Assembly (NCBI GenBank): GCA_023445955.1
Contig: JAEXJH010000567.1
Location: 1-6,051, forward strand
DNA length: 6,051 bases
Source: Pseudomonadota bacterium
GTDB taxonomy: Bacteria; Pseudomonadota; Alphaproteobacteria; Caulobacterales; Caulobacteraceae
Reading direction: 5' to 3'
Notes under the pieces: model-generated
Told to the model about the DNA's origin: nothing
What the model saw: only the letters and a program-made list of their open reading frames with translations
Databases searched by the model: none
In this document: in pieces, positions 1 to 6,051 of the stretch
How the letters are laid out: each line of letters begins with the position of its first letter
Position numbering within the stretch: position 1 is the stretch's first letter
Program-made: the position numbers and the translations under genes

Positions 1-1
1 C

Positions 2-1273
2 GCGCCGGGCTTCATCGACGTGCACACCCACGACGACCTAGTCTGCATTACCCAGCCGGACATGACGCCCAAGATCAGCCAGGGCGTCACCACGGTGGTG
101 GCCGGCAACTGCGGGATCTCGGCGGCGCTGCTGACCTTCGAGGACACGGTCGACGAGCCGTTCAACCTCTTGGGGGCGCGCGAAGACTTCGCCTACGCCA
201 CCTTCGCCGACTATCGCCGCGCCATCGAGGCAGCCATCCCGCGCACCAATGTCGCCGCCCTGGTCGGCCACTCGGCCCTTCGGGTGCTGTGCCTGGACGA
301 CCTGCAGCGCGCCGCCTCCCCGGCCGAGCGTGAGCGCATGGACGTCCTGCTGCGCGACGCCCTGGCAGAAGGCGCCCTGGGCCTGAGCTCCGGCGTGTTC
401 TACGCCCCCGCCCAGGCGGCGGATCTCGAGGAACTGCAGTCCCTGGCCAAGACGGTGGCCGAGGTCGGCGGCGTCTATACCGCCCACATCCGCGACGAGC
501 GCGAAGGCATCATCGAGGCGCTGAAGGAGGCCTTCGCGGTCACCGGCCCCAGCCGCGCGCCGCTGATCCTGTCGCACCACAAGTGCGCGGGCCTGCGCAA
601 CTGGGGCCGCGCCGCCGAGACCCTGGGCCTGATCGACGACGCCCGCACGCGCCAGCCGGTGCACCTGGACTGCTACCCCTACACCGCCGGCTCGACGATC
701 ATCCGCCCCGACCTGGCCGACGGCGAGGTCGAGATCCTGGTCAACTGGTCCGAGCCTCATCCCGAAATGGCCGGCCGCACCCTGGCCTCGATCGCTGAGG
801 AATGGGACGTCACCCAGCCTGAGGCCGCCGAGCGCCTGATGCCGGGCGGCGCCAGTTACTTCCAGATGGCCGAGGCGGACATGCGCGCCATCCTTAGCCA
901 CGACTGCTGCATGATCGGCTCGGACGGCCTACCCCATGACAAGCGCCCGCACCCGCGCCTGTGGGGCGCCTTCCCGCGCGTGCTGGGCCACTACGCCCGC
1001 GACGAGAAGCTGATCAGCCTGGAGACGGCCGTCCACAAGATGACGGGCCTGGCCGCGGACACCTTCGGCCTGACGGGGCGCGGCCGCATCGCGCCGGGCC
1101 TGAAGGCCGACATCACGGTCTTCGACGCTGACACCATCATCGACGAGGCGACCTACGAAGCCCCGACCCGGCCGGCCAAGGGCATCGCCCACGTGCTGGT
1201 CAACGGCCAGCTGAGCTGGAGCCACGGCGCGCCCGTCGGCGAGCGCGCCGGACGCTTCCTGCGCCCCGCCTAG
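2..1273 (+). CDS. N-acyl-D-amino-acid deacylase (D-aminoacylase), 5'-truncated by window edge
   Basis: Metal-dependent amidohydrolase predicted to hydrolyse N-acyl-D-amino acids to the free D-amino acid and a carboxylate. The frame is open from base 2 and reads APGFIDVHTHDD, the usual start of the amidohydrolase barrel with its HxH metal pair (codons at 23 and 29). The family normally has about 60 more N-terminal residues, so the true start lies outside the window and the GTG at 20 is internal. Further signatures are GNCGIS (metal-ligand Cys at 110-112), a SHHKCAG segment near 572-592, HLDCYPYTAGST near 662-697, and GSDGLPHDKRPHPRLWG near 917-967 with the catalytic-type Asp at 923-925. The C-terminal GRGRIAPGLKADITVFD belongs to the small beta domain. 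The SHHK, GSDGLPHD and ETAVHKMTGL blocks resemble characterised D-aminoacylases more than dihydroorotases or hydantoinases. The acyl and side-chain preference (neutral, D-Glu or D-Asp) cannot be read here. It converges on the alginate operon and is probably functionally separate from it. Confidence 0.87.
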   Translation, partial: APGFIDVHTHDDLVCITQPDMTPKISQGVTTVVAGNCGISAALLTFEDTVDEPFNLLGAREDFAYATFADYRRAIEAAIPRTNVAALVGHSALRVLCLDDLQRAASPAERERMDVLLRDALAEGALGLSSGVFYAPAQAADLEELQSLAKTVAEVGGVYTAHIRDEREGIIEALKEAFAVTGPSRAPLILSHHKCAGLRNWGRAAETLGLIDDARTRQPVHLDCYPYTAGSTIIRPDLADGEVEILVNWSEPHPEMAGRTLASIAEEWDVTQPEAAERLMPGGASYFQMAEADMRAILSHDCCMIGSDGLPHDKRPHPRLWGAFPRVLGHYARDEKLISLETAVHKMTGLAADTFGLTGRGRIAPGLKADITVFDADTIIDEATYEAPTRPAKGIAHVLVNGQLSWSHGAPVGERAGRFLRPA

Positions 1274-1285
1274 CGCTTGCAGGAA
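1256..1285. repeat. Inverted repeat over the convergent gene ends, possible bidirectional hairpin
   Basis: TTCCTGC at 1256-1262 is perfectly complementary to GCAGGAA at 1279-1285. Two further GC pairs can form inside the stem across a two-base TT bulge, leaving a loop of about 10 bases that contains the shared stop codons. The position, exactly between two converging genes with no spacer, suits a terminator read from both sides. No T-tract follows on either strand, so it is not a classical intrinsic terminator, and a 7-bp repeat can occur by chance in GC-rich DNA. Confidence 0.3.
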
Positions 1286-2436
1286 AAGGCGGAGAGATCG
1301 ATGGCCTGCGCCATCGCCGCATAGCCCTGGTCGTTGGGGTGTAGGCGGTCGTCGCGCACGAAGTCCGTCCGCATCGCCTCGGGCTTGGCCGGATCCAGCG
1401 TCGCCTTGTCGAACTCCGCCACGCCGTCGAACTCGCCGCCCTTGCGGATGAAGGCGTTGACAGTCTGGCGCGCGGACTCCGAGCGTTCATCGAAGCGCTC
1501 CGAGCCGCCGAACGCCGTCAGCGTGCCGCCGATGATCTTGATCCCGCGCAGGTGCAGGCGGGCGATGACCTGGCGATAGGCGGCGATCACCTCTTCCGGG
1601 CTACGGCCCGGGTGGGCCGGATCGCCGTCGTGGCGGATATCGTTGATGCCCTCGATCAGCACCACGTGGGTGACGCCCGGCAGGGAGAGCACGTCGCGGT
1701 CCAGCCGCGCCCGCACATTGGGACTGCGCCCGTCGCGCACGACCTGGTTGCCGCTGATGCCGGCATTGACCACGACAAACGCGCCGGGACACTTCGCCTC
1801 CAGACGGCGGCCCAGGACCGACGGCCAGTCGGCGTCGGCCCCAAGGGTCGAGGTCGCGCCCTCGGTGATCGAGTCACCCAGCGCCACCACCACGGCCGGC
1901 GGCTTGTCCGACAAGCCGTAGACGGCGGAGATGAAGCTCTGGCGGCGCTCCACGGTAGCGGCGTCTGATACCGGCGCATTGCCGGGACCCAGTCGCACAG
2001 CGGTCCGCCGCACCACACCACGCGTCGGACCCGGCGCGTGCAGGCTGACCGACAGCAAGTCGGCGCGCTTGACCGCGATCGGCAGCGGGTCGCTGACCAG
2101 CGCCACGCCCACCGGCATGGTGATCTCACGCGCGCCACCGAAGGTGACGGGAACGGCGCGACCATCGGGACCGGTGGCGATCATGCCATTCAGCGTCAGA
2201 GGCTCCGTACCCACCTCATTGCTGATCCGCAGGCGCACGGCCTTGGCGGCCATGCCCATGCGCAGATCCTGGCGGATCGTCTGGTTGTCGTAGCCGATCG
2301 GCGCCTTGGCGGCGTCGACATCGAACCGCGCCGGGGCTGCGGCGGCGGTCCAGGCCGGCCGCCAGGCTTCTTGAGCGAGGGCGGGTCCGCCGGCCAGCGC
2401 CAGCAGCAGCGCGATCGCGACGGGCCCGCGGCGCAT
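1270..2436 (-). CDS. Exported SGNH/GDSL-family hydrolase (putative esterase)
   Basis: Serine esterase of the SGNH superfamily, 388 residues from the ATG at 2436; the GTG just before it, at 2439, would add one residue. A signal peptide is visible: two Arg, a Leu/Ala-rich core, then ALA|QE with likely cleavage after residue 21, so the enzyme should act in the periplasm or outside. Residues ~25-175 form a separate beta-rich domain with an SNEVGTEPL segment, typical of the two-domain SGNH subfamily. The catalytic domain shows block I GDSITEG (Ser189, codon near 1870-1872), block II NAGISGN, block III EGINDI (Asn265) and block V DDRLHPND (Asp363, His366). The Ser-Asp-His triad and oxyanion-hole residues are therefore complete. 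Cys216 and Cys386 could form a disulfide after export. There is no strong Shine-Dalgarno sequence, and the start overlaps the SDR stop, indicating translational coupling. The substrate is unknown; the operon suggests an acyl group on alginate or a related polysaccharide. Confidence 0.88.
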   Translation of the reverse strand: MRRGPVAIALLLALAGGPALAQEAWRPAWTAAAAPARFDVDAAKAPIGYDNQTIRQDLRMGMAAKAVRLRISNEVGTEPLTLNGMIATGPDGRAVPVTFGGAREITMPVGVALVSDPLPIAVKRADLLSVSLHAPGPTRGVVRRTAVRLGPGNAPVSDAATVERRQSFISAVYGLSDKPPAVVVALGDSITEGATSTLGADADWPSVLGRRLEAKCPGAFVVVNAGISGNQVVRDGRSPNVRARLDRDVLSLPGVTHVVLIEGINDIRHDGDPAHPGRSPEEVIAAYRQVIARLHLRGIKIIGGTLTAFGGSERFDERSESARQTVNAFIRKGGEFDGVAEFDKATLDPAKPEAMRTDFVRDDRLHPNDQGYAAMAQAIDLSAFSCKR

Positions 2437-2439
2437 CAC
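2434..2439 (-). promoter_or_regulatory. GTGATG stop/start overlap coupling the SDR and SGNH genes
   Basis: Read on the minus strand, GTGATG contains the SDR stop (TGA, 2438-2436) and two possible SGNH starts: GTG at 2439 (4-base overlap) and ATG at 2436 (1-base overlap). Upstream there is only a distant GGCGGG and no well-placed Shine-Dalgarno sequence. Translation of the esterase therefore probably depends on ribosomes terminating on the reductase gene. The ATG is preferred as the commoner start codon, but the sequence does not settle it. Confidence 0.7.
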
Positions 2440-3188
2440 GAGAAGAACATCCCGCCATTGATGTCGATATTGGCGCCGGTCACGAACGACGAGGCGTCCG
2501 AGGCCAGGAACGCCACCGTCTCGGCGACCTCCTCAGGCCGGCCCTGACGACGCAGCGGCGTATTGCCGGCCACGGCCGTGCGGACTTCCGGCTTGGTGAA
2601 GGTGTCGTGGAAGCTGGTGGCGATCATGCCGGGGCACAGGCTATTGACCCGCACGCCCTTGGGACCCAGCTCCTTGGCCATCGAGCGGGTGAAGGTCATC
2701 AGCGCGCCCTTCGACGTGGCGTAGATCGCCGCGCCCGGACCGCCGCCGTCACGACCAGCCTGGGACGAGAAGTTGATGATCGAGGAGCCCTCCGGCATCA
2801 GCGGCGCGACGGCGCGCGTCATCAGGTAGGCCGACTTCAGGTTCAGGGTCATGACCTTGTCGAAGAAGGCCTCGTCGATCTCGGCCAGCGGGCGACGCTC
2901 GACCATGCCGCCAGCCAGATTGACCAGGATGTGGACCTGCTCGCCATAGGCTTCCTGGGCCGCGGCCACCAGCGTGGCGACGCCTTCGGCGGTCGTCACG
3001 TCGGCGCGGCAGACGATGGCCTCGCCGCCCGCGGCGCGGACGCTCTCCAGCGTTGCGGCCGCGCTGGCCTCGTCGTTGGCGAAGTTGATCACGACCTTCG
3101 CACCTTCGCGGGCGAGTACGTGGGAGACGTCGCGGCCGATGTCGCGGCCACCGCCGGTGACGATGGCGACCTTGTCCTTGAGGCGCAT
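2436..3188 (-). CDS. SDR-family oxidoreductase, probable DEH (4-deoxy-L-erythro-5-hexoseulose uronate) reductase
   Basis: Classical short-chain dehydrogenase/reductase of 250 residues, the usual family length, cytoplasmic with no signal peptide. It has the Rossmann motif TGGGRDIG (11-18), the NLAGG form of the NAG motif (90-94), Asn116, a catalytic Ser at 142 in NFSSQAG, Tyr156 and Lys160 in YATSK, the CPG loop (185-187), and the C-terminal NGGMFFS. The catalytic tetrad Asn-Ser-Tyr-Lys is intact. The absence of an acidic residue right at the end of the second beta strand and the presence of Arg15 favour NADPH, but this is inference. Family membership alone does not fix the substrate. Its place between an alginate-monomer transporter and a PL17 lyase, and its GRDIG motif, which I recall from alginate-locus reductases, support reduction of DEH to 2-keto-3-deoxygluconate. 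A generic 3-oxoacyl-ACP or glucose 1-dehydrogenase label would be less informative. The start at 3188 is set by an AAGGA site 7 bases upstream. Confidence 0.86.
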   Translation of the reverse strand: MRLKDKVAIVTGGGRDIGRDVSHVLAREGAKVVINFANDEASAAATLESVRAAGGEAIVCRADVTTAEGVATLVAAAQEAYGEQVHILVNLAGGMVERRPLAEIDEAFFDKVMTLNLKSAYLMTRAVAPLMPEGSSIINFSSQAGRDGGGPGAAIYATSKGALMTFTRSMAKELGPKGVRVNSLCPGMIATSFHDTFTKPEVRTAVAGNTPLRRQGRPEEVAETVAFLASDASSFVTGANIDINGGMFFS

Positions 3189-3191
3189 GAG

Positions 3192-4481
3192 CTAGTCCTT
3201 CAGAGTCTTGGAGGTGGTCGGCAGGACCGGCGCGATGCGACCGGTGACGAACCACAGGGAGAGGATGGAGAGGGGAACCAGGGCCGCGACCAGGATGAAG
3301 ATCGGGCCGTAGGAGACCTTGGTCATCGCCGGCACCAGCCAGGTGGTGATCAGCGTGCCGGCGACAGCCGCCATACCGCCGACGCCGGCCAGCGAGCCGA
3401 CCGAGCGACCGTCGAACAGGTCGCCGGGGATAGTCTGGATGTTGCCGATGGCGATCTGGAAGCCCAGCAGCACGCCGGCGATGACCAGGACCGCCAGGGT
3501 CGGATCCGTCATGTTGGGCGCGGCGACCAGGCACGGAACCATGATCAGGCCGCCCAGGGTGACGGTGATCTTGCGGGCCAGGCCCGGCTCACGGCCAGCC
3601 TTGATCAGCCAACCCGACAGCCAGCCGCCGACCATGCTGCCGATCATCGCGCCGACGTAAGGCACCCAGGCGAAGATGCCGATCTGCTTGATATCGAAGT
3701 GGAAGGTCTCGGCCAGGTAGATCGGCAGCCACGAGACGAACAGCCACCAAATGGGGTCGAGGAAGAAGCGCGACAGGATCACACCCCAGCTCTGGCGGTG
3801 CGACAGCAGCTGGGTGAGCGTGGGCACATAGACGGGGACCAGGGCCTCGTTCGGCGTATGGGCCTGCGGCTTGTCGAGGATCAGGACGCGCTCGGCGTCG
3901 CTGACCCAGGGGTGCTTGTCAGGACCGGCGCGGTAGATCACCAGCCAGGGCAGCAACCAGACGAAGCCCAGCACGCCGACCAGCAGGAAGGTCCCCTTCC
4001 AGCCCAGCCACAGGAAGATCATCGCGATGAGCGGCGCGGAGATGATCGCCCCGACCGAGGCGCCGGCGTTGAAGATGCCCTGGGCCAGGGCGCGCTCCTT
4101 GGCCGGGAACCACTCGGCATTGGCCTTGACCGCGCCGGGCCAGGCGCCCGCCTCGCTCATGCCCAGCATGGCGCGGAACAGGCTGAACGACAGGATCGAG
4201 CTGGCCAGGGCGTGCAGCATGATCGAGATCGACCAGAAGCCGATCGACAGGGCGAAGCCCAGCCGCACGCCGATGGCGTCGAACAGCTTGCCGAACACGA
4301 ACTGCCCCAGCGCGTAGAACAGCATGAAGATGGTGACCAGCAGGGCGTAGTCCGACTTGGTCGCGCCGATCTGCGACGCGATCTCGGGCCACATCACCGC
4401 CAGGGCGTTGCGGTCGATGTAGTTGACCACGGTGGCGACCGCGATCAGGCCGATGATGACCCACCTCATGCCGGACTTCAT
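3192..4481 (-). CDS. MFS transporter, ExuT-like anion:cation symporter family, probable DEH/uronate importer
   Basis: Inner-membrane major facilitator with about 12 hydrophobic segments, 429 residues from the ATG at 4481. Recognisable marks are NYIDRNAL at the end of TM1, GKLFDAIGVR in the TM2-3 loop (the MFS signature loop), RAMLGMSEAGAWPG in TM4, and an ERALAQGIFNAG segment leading into TM5. These are typical of the ACS group that includes hexuronate (ExuT) and galactarate/glucarate carriers. A polar central loop lies near residues 185-225. Position between a PL17 lyase and an SDR reductase suggests it imports the lyase product DEH, or short unsaturated uronates, with protons; the exact substrate is inferred. 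Start choice: an ATG at 4487 would give MTMKSG, but the GGAG site touches it directly, whereas the ATG at 4481 has a normal 6-base spacing. The protein therefore most likely begins MKSGMRW. Confidence 0.88.
   Translation of the reverse strand: MKSGMRWVIIGLIAVATVVNYIDRNALAVMWPEIASQIGATKSDYALLVTIFMLFYALGQFVFGKLFDAIGVRLGFALSIGFWSISIMLHALASSILSFSLFRAMLGMSEAGAWPGAVKANAEWFPAKERALAQGIFNAGASVGAIISAPLIAMIFLWLGWKGTFLLVGVLGFVWLLPWLVIYRAGPDKHPWVSDAERVLILDKPQAHTPNEALVPVYVPTLTQLLSHRQSWGVILSRFFLDPIWWLFVSWLPIYLAETFHFDIKQIGIFAWVPYVGAMIGSMVGGWLSGWLIKAGREPGLARKITVTLGGLIMVPCLVAAPNMTDPTLAVLVIAGVLLGFQIAIGNIQTIPGDLFDGRSVGSLAGVGGMAAVAGTLITTWLVPAMTKVSYGPIFILVAALVPLSILSLWFVTGRIAPVLPTTSKTLKD
3196..3200 (-). promoter_or_regulatory. 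Ribosome binding site of the SDR gene
   Basis: AAGGA on the minus strand ends 7 bases before the ATG at 3188. It lies inside the last codons of the MFS gene, whose TAG stop (3194-3192) falls between this site and the start. This fixes the SDR start and shows the two genes share one message. Confidence 0.75.
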
Positions 4482-4487
4482 CGTCAT

Positions 4488-4493
4488 CTCCTC
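4488..4493 (-). promoter_or_regulatory. Ribosome binding site of the MFS gene, overlapping the lyase stop codon
   Basis: The minus strand reads TGAGGAG followed at once by ATGACGATG. The TGA (4494-4492) ends the lyase gene and its GA is part of the GAGGAG site. With GGAG at 4491-4488, the ATG at 4487 has zero spacing and the ATG at 4481 has six bases, which decides for the second ATG. Confidence 0.75.
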
Positions 4494-6051
4494 AGCGGTC
4501 GAACCGGGCGTAGGGCCCGGTCCACTCGTAGGCCTGGCCGTCGATCCGCACGGCGTGCGCGGCGGTCTTGGAAGCGTCGTCGGCCACGCCCAGAGCCAGC
4601 TTGCGGCCGCTGGCGAGCGTCAGCACGATCACCTCGGCGTCCGCGCCGCGCAGGCGGGCGATGTCGCGGATCTGGCTGGTCGCGCCCGACACCGTCTCGG
4701 CGGTGGGGTCATAGGCGCCATGCGGCTCCAGCACCGAGAAGAAGCTGGCGTCGGCCTGGCCCTGCATACGTTGGATCAAGGCCGGCTCGCGCCGCAGGTT
4801 GAAGCTGGGGTCATTGGCGCCGCTCTCGACCAGCAAGGCGCTGATCGGGGCCGAAGCGCCGAAGTGGTAGGTGTAGAACCGCCGCCCCAGCAGCCATGTC
4901 AGGCTGCGCGCCTTGTCCGACGGCGGCGAGACCGCATCGACCCACAGGTGCTGGTAGCCGAAATCCTGGCCCAGCACTGGCCGCTCACGGACCGAGTGCT
5001 CGGCGTCGAAGGCCGTGATGATGTGGCCGTTGAAATGCAGCGGCAGGTCGTAGTCGCCCGCCTTGCCGCCCTTGGCCTGGAACAGGTCGATGACCACCGG
5101 ATAGGCCAGGTCCGGATGCTCGACCATGGCCAGGGTGCGGGTCAGGACGACGCCGTCATACGCCTTGTCGATCCGGGCCGAAGCGATCTGCAGCCCCTCG
5201 CCCGCCTGGTAGAATAGCGGCTGGGTCGGACGCTCCTCGCCCACGCGCCAGTCGGCGCCGAACTGGCTCTTGCCGTTCACCACCAGCGTGTTGTGGGCCA
5301 CGGTCTGCATGGCCCAGCTGTCGTTCTCGTCCAGATAGCCGCCGCCGCCCTTGGCCTCGACGTTCAGGAAGCGGGCGGCGCCGTAGTCGCGCACCACCGG
5401 CTGGCCGTTGTCGTAGAACAGCCAGTTCAGTCGGTCGAAGTGGCCGTGACCCTGGCCCTGCTGGGTGTTCTTCATCACCAGCGCCTGGCCATTGGCGCCG
5501 CCGCGGCGCAGGAACACCAGGTCGCCGAGATCGCCGTTCGGACCGTCGCGCAGCTCCATGGAGCGGAAGTCGAAGGGCTTGGCGCCGCCGGCCGCGACGC
5601 CTTGCGCGATGGCCAGGCCGTCGGGCGACAGCAGGGTGCGGCCCTGCTCCTTGGCGATGGTCAGCAGGCCTGGATCCTTGGTCTGCGAATAGGCAACGGC
5701 GACGCCGGTGACGATCTCTTCGGTGTCGAGGCCTTTGTCGGGCATGGCGTCATTGATGGGGAAAAGCTTGCCCGCGTAGGACGACTGGATCACTGCATCC
5801 ACAGCCTTCAGCAGCACGCCGTTGCGCCGTTTGAAGACGCCGCGCGCCGGATCGTTCTGCTGGATCGCGCGGGCGAAGATGATGAACGGCGCCAGGGCGT
5901 AGCGCTGATAGTACGGCCCCTCGGCATAGTAGCCGTCCGGCGAGAACAAGAGATCGACCTGGCGCAGGAAGCCGGCCTTGCCGTCGTGCTTCGTGCCGTT
6001 CAGGGCGCGGTCCACCAGCTCCTTGTCGCGCAGCACGTAGCCGGTCATGCC
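4492..6051 (-). CDS. PL17 oligoalginate lyase (heparinase II/III-like), N-terminus beyond window edge
   Basis: Exo-acting alginate lyase releasing unsaturated uronate, which becomes DEH, from alginate oligomers by beta-elimination. The frame runs through the right edge, so the 518 residues from the ATG at 6048 are the C-terminal part of a protein of about 730. Residues here are counted from that internal Met. With an offset of 212, the key residues I recall for Saccharophagus Alg17c fall in place: Tyr46 in GPYYQRY (Tyr258), His201 and His203 in GHGHFD (413, 415), Asp221 and Arg226 in DYGAARF (433, 438), Tyr238 in GGYLDEN (450) and His252 in AHNT (464). Three of these (His203, Asp221, His252) correspond to the zinc site. 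The Asn-His pair and part of the alpha-toroid lie outside the window, as does any signal peptide. The beta-sandwich heparinase II/III domain runs from about residue 170 to the end. The NWLFYDNG and GAARFLNVE blocks point to PL17 rather than PL15 or true heparinases. It is the first visible gene of the operon. Confidence 0.93.
   Translation of the reverse strand, partial: GMTGYVLRDKELVDRALNGTKHDGKAGFLRQVDLLFSPDGYYAEGPYYQRYALAPFIIFARAIQQNDPARGVFKRRNGVLLKAVDAVIQSSYAGKLFPINDAMPDKGLDTEEIVTGVAVAYSQTKDPGLLTIAKEQGRTLLSPDGLAIAQGVAAGGAKPFDFRSMELRDGPNGDLGDLVFLRRGGANGQALVMKNTQQGQGHGHFDRLNWLFYDNGQPVVRDYGAARFLNVEAKGGGGYLDENDSWAMQTVAHNTLVVNGKSQFGADWRVGEERPTQPLFYQAGEGLQIASARIDKAYDGVVLTRTLAMVEHPDLAYPVVIDLFQAKGGKAGDYDLPLHFNGHIITAFDAEHSVRERPVLGQDFGYQHLWVDAVSPPSDKARSLTWLLGRRFYTYHFGASAPISALLVESGANDPSFNLRREPALIQRMQGQADASFFSVLEPHGAYDPTAETVSGATSQIRDIARLRGADAEVIVLTLASGRKLALGVADDASKTAAHAVRIDGQAYEWTGPYARFDR

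Larger units (their letters stand above)
1270..6051 (-). other. Putative four-gene alginate-monomer utilisation operon (3' part)
   Basis: Four genes on one strand follow each other without room for a promoter: PL17 lyase, then MFS transporter (about 10 bp gap, or 4 bp with the earlier start), then SDR reductase (3 bp gap), then SGNH hydrolase (1 to 4 bp overlap). Ribosome binding sites for the second and third genes lie inside or against the preceding coding region. The lyase, MFS and SDR combination is the recurring core of alginate utilisation loci in Bacteroidetes and Proteobacteria. The promoter, the lyase N-terminus and any further genes (PL6 or PL7 lyases, TonB-dependent receptor, regulator, KDG kinase) would be beyond the right edge. 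Confidence 0.85.

Noticed and set aside
20..22. GTG at 20 as the start of the deacylase
   Set aside because: The codons before it read APGFID, the conserved approach to the HxH metal site, so the gene continues left of the window.
38..901. A 287-codon open frame on the - strand within the deacylase gene
   Set aside because: Composition is biased (Gly, Ala, Arg, Gln, Val, Asp) without motifs, and it is fully opposite a gene with clear amidohydrolase signatures.
2607..4802. A 731-codon open frame on the + strand, antisense to the SDR, MFS and lyase genes
   Set aside because: Its translation is low-complexity, rich in Asp, Gln, Arg, His and Gly, with no recognisable domain, and it runs opposite three well-supported genes. 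Long antisense frames are expected in GC-rich DNA with G/C-biased third positions.
4423..5217. A 264-codon open frame on the + strand across the MFS start and lyase C-terminus
   Set aside because: It is a shadow of the lyase frame with no domain signature or ribosome binding site of note.
6046..6048. ATG at 6048 as the start of the lyase
   Set aside because: The frame is open to the edge, the protein would lack about 210 residues of the PL17 family length, and this Met falls within the conserved toroid domain just after the expected Asn-His pair.
4492..6051. Annotation of the lyase as heparinase or a PL15 alginate lyase
   Set aside because: It shares the heparinase II/III fold, but the spacing of GHGHFD, DYGAARF, GGYLDEN and AHNT matches PL17 Alg17c with one constant offset, and the neighbouring uronate carrier and DEH-type reductase fit alginate.
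1..6051. CRISPR arrays, tRNA or rRNA genes, insertion sequences, phage or toxin-antitoxin genes
   Set aside because: None seen. The window is filled by five long genes with no repeat arrays, transposase motifs or intergenic room for RNA genes.

Overview
The window is high-GC DNA (roughly two thirds G+C by eye), with strong G/C bias at third codon positions and almost no non-coding sequence. Codon usage and protein relatives suggest an alphaproteobacterium, probably of the Caulobacter/Phenylobacterium or sphingomonad type. That placement is inference, because no rRNA or other phylogenetic marker is present.

Layout: bases 2-1273 (+) hold the C-terminal ~424 codons of an N-acyl-D-amino-acid deacylase (D-aminoacylase) whose start lies left of the window. 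Bases 1270-6051 (-) are one uninterrupted gene string. Read in the direction of transcription it is: a PL17 oligoalginate lyase (N-terminus beyond the right edge), an ExuT-like MFS anion transporter, an SDR oxidoreductase best explained as a DEH reductase, and an exported SGNH/GDSL hydrolase. The junctions are about 10 bp, 3 bp and a 1-4 bp overlap, so the four genes almost certainly form one operon. The two opposing units meet tail to tail, and their stop codons share a single CTAG at 1270-1273. No stretch of 300 bases lacks a gene.

How the genes work together: the lyase degrades alginate oligomers from the end to unsaturated uronate, which opens to 4-deoxy-L-erythro-5-hexoseulose uronate (DEH). 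The MFS protein probably carries DEH or a related uronate across the inner membrane. The SDR would reduce it to 2-keto-3-deoxygluconate (KDG), which enters the Entner-Doudoroff route through KDG kinase and KDPG aldolase, neither of which is in the window. The SGNH hydrolase, translationally coupled to the reductase gene and carrying a signal peptide, is the least explained member. A role in removing O-acetyl groups from bacterial alginate is an attractive but untested idea.
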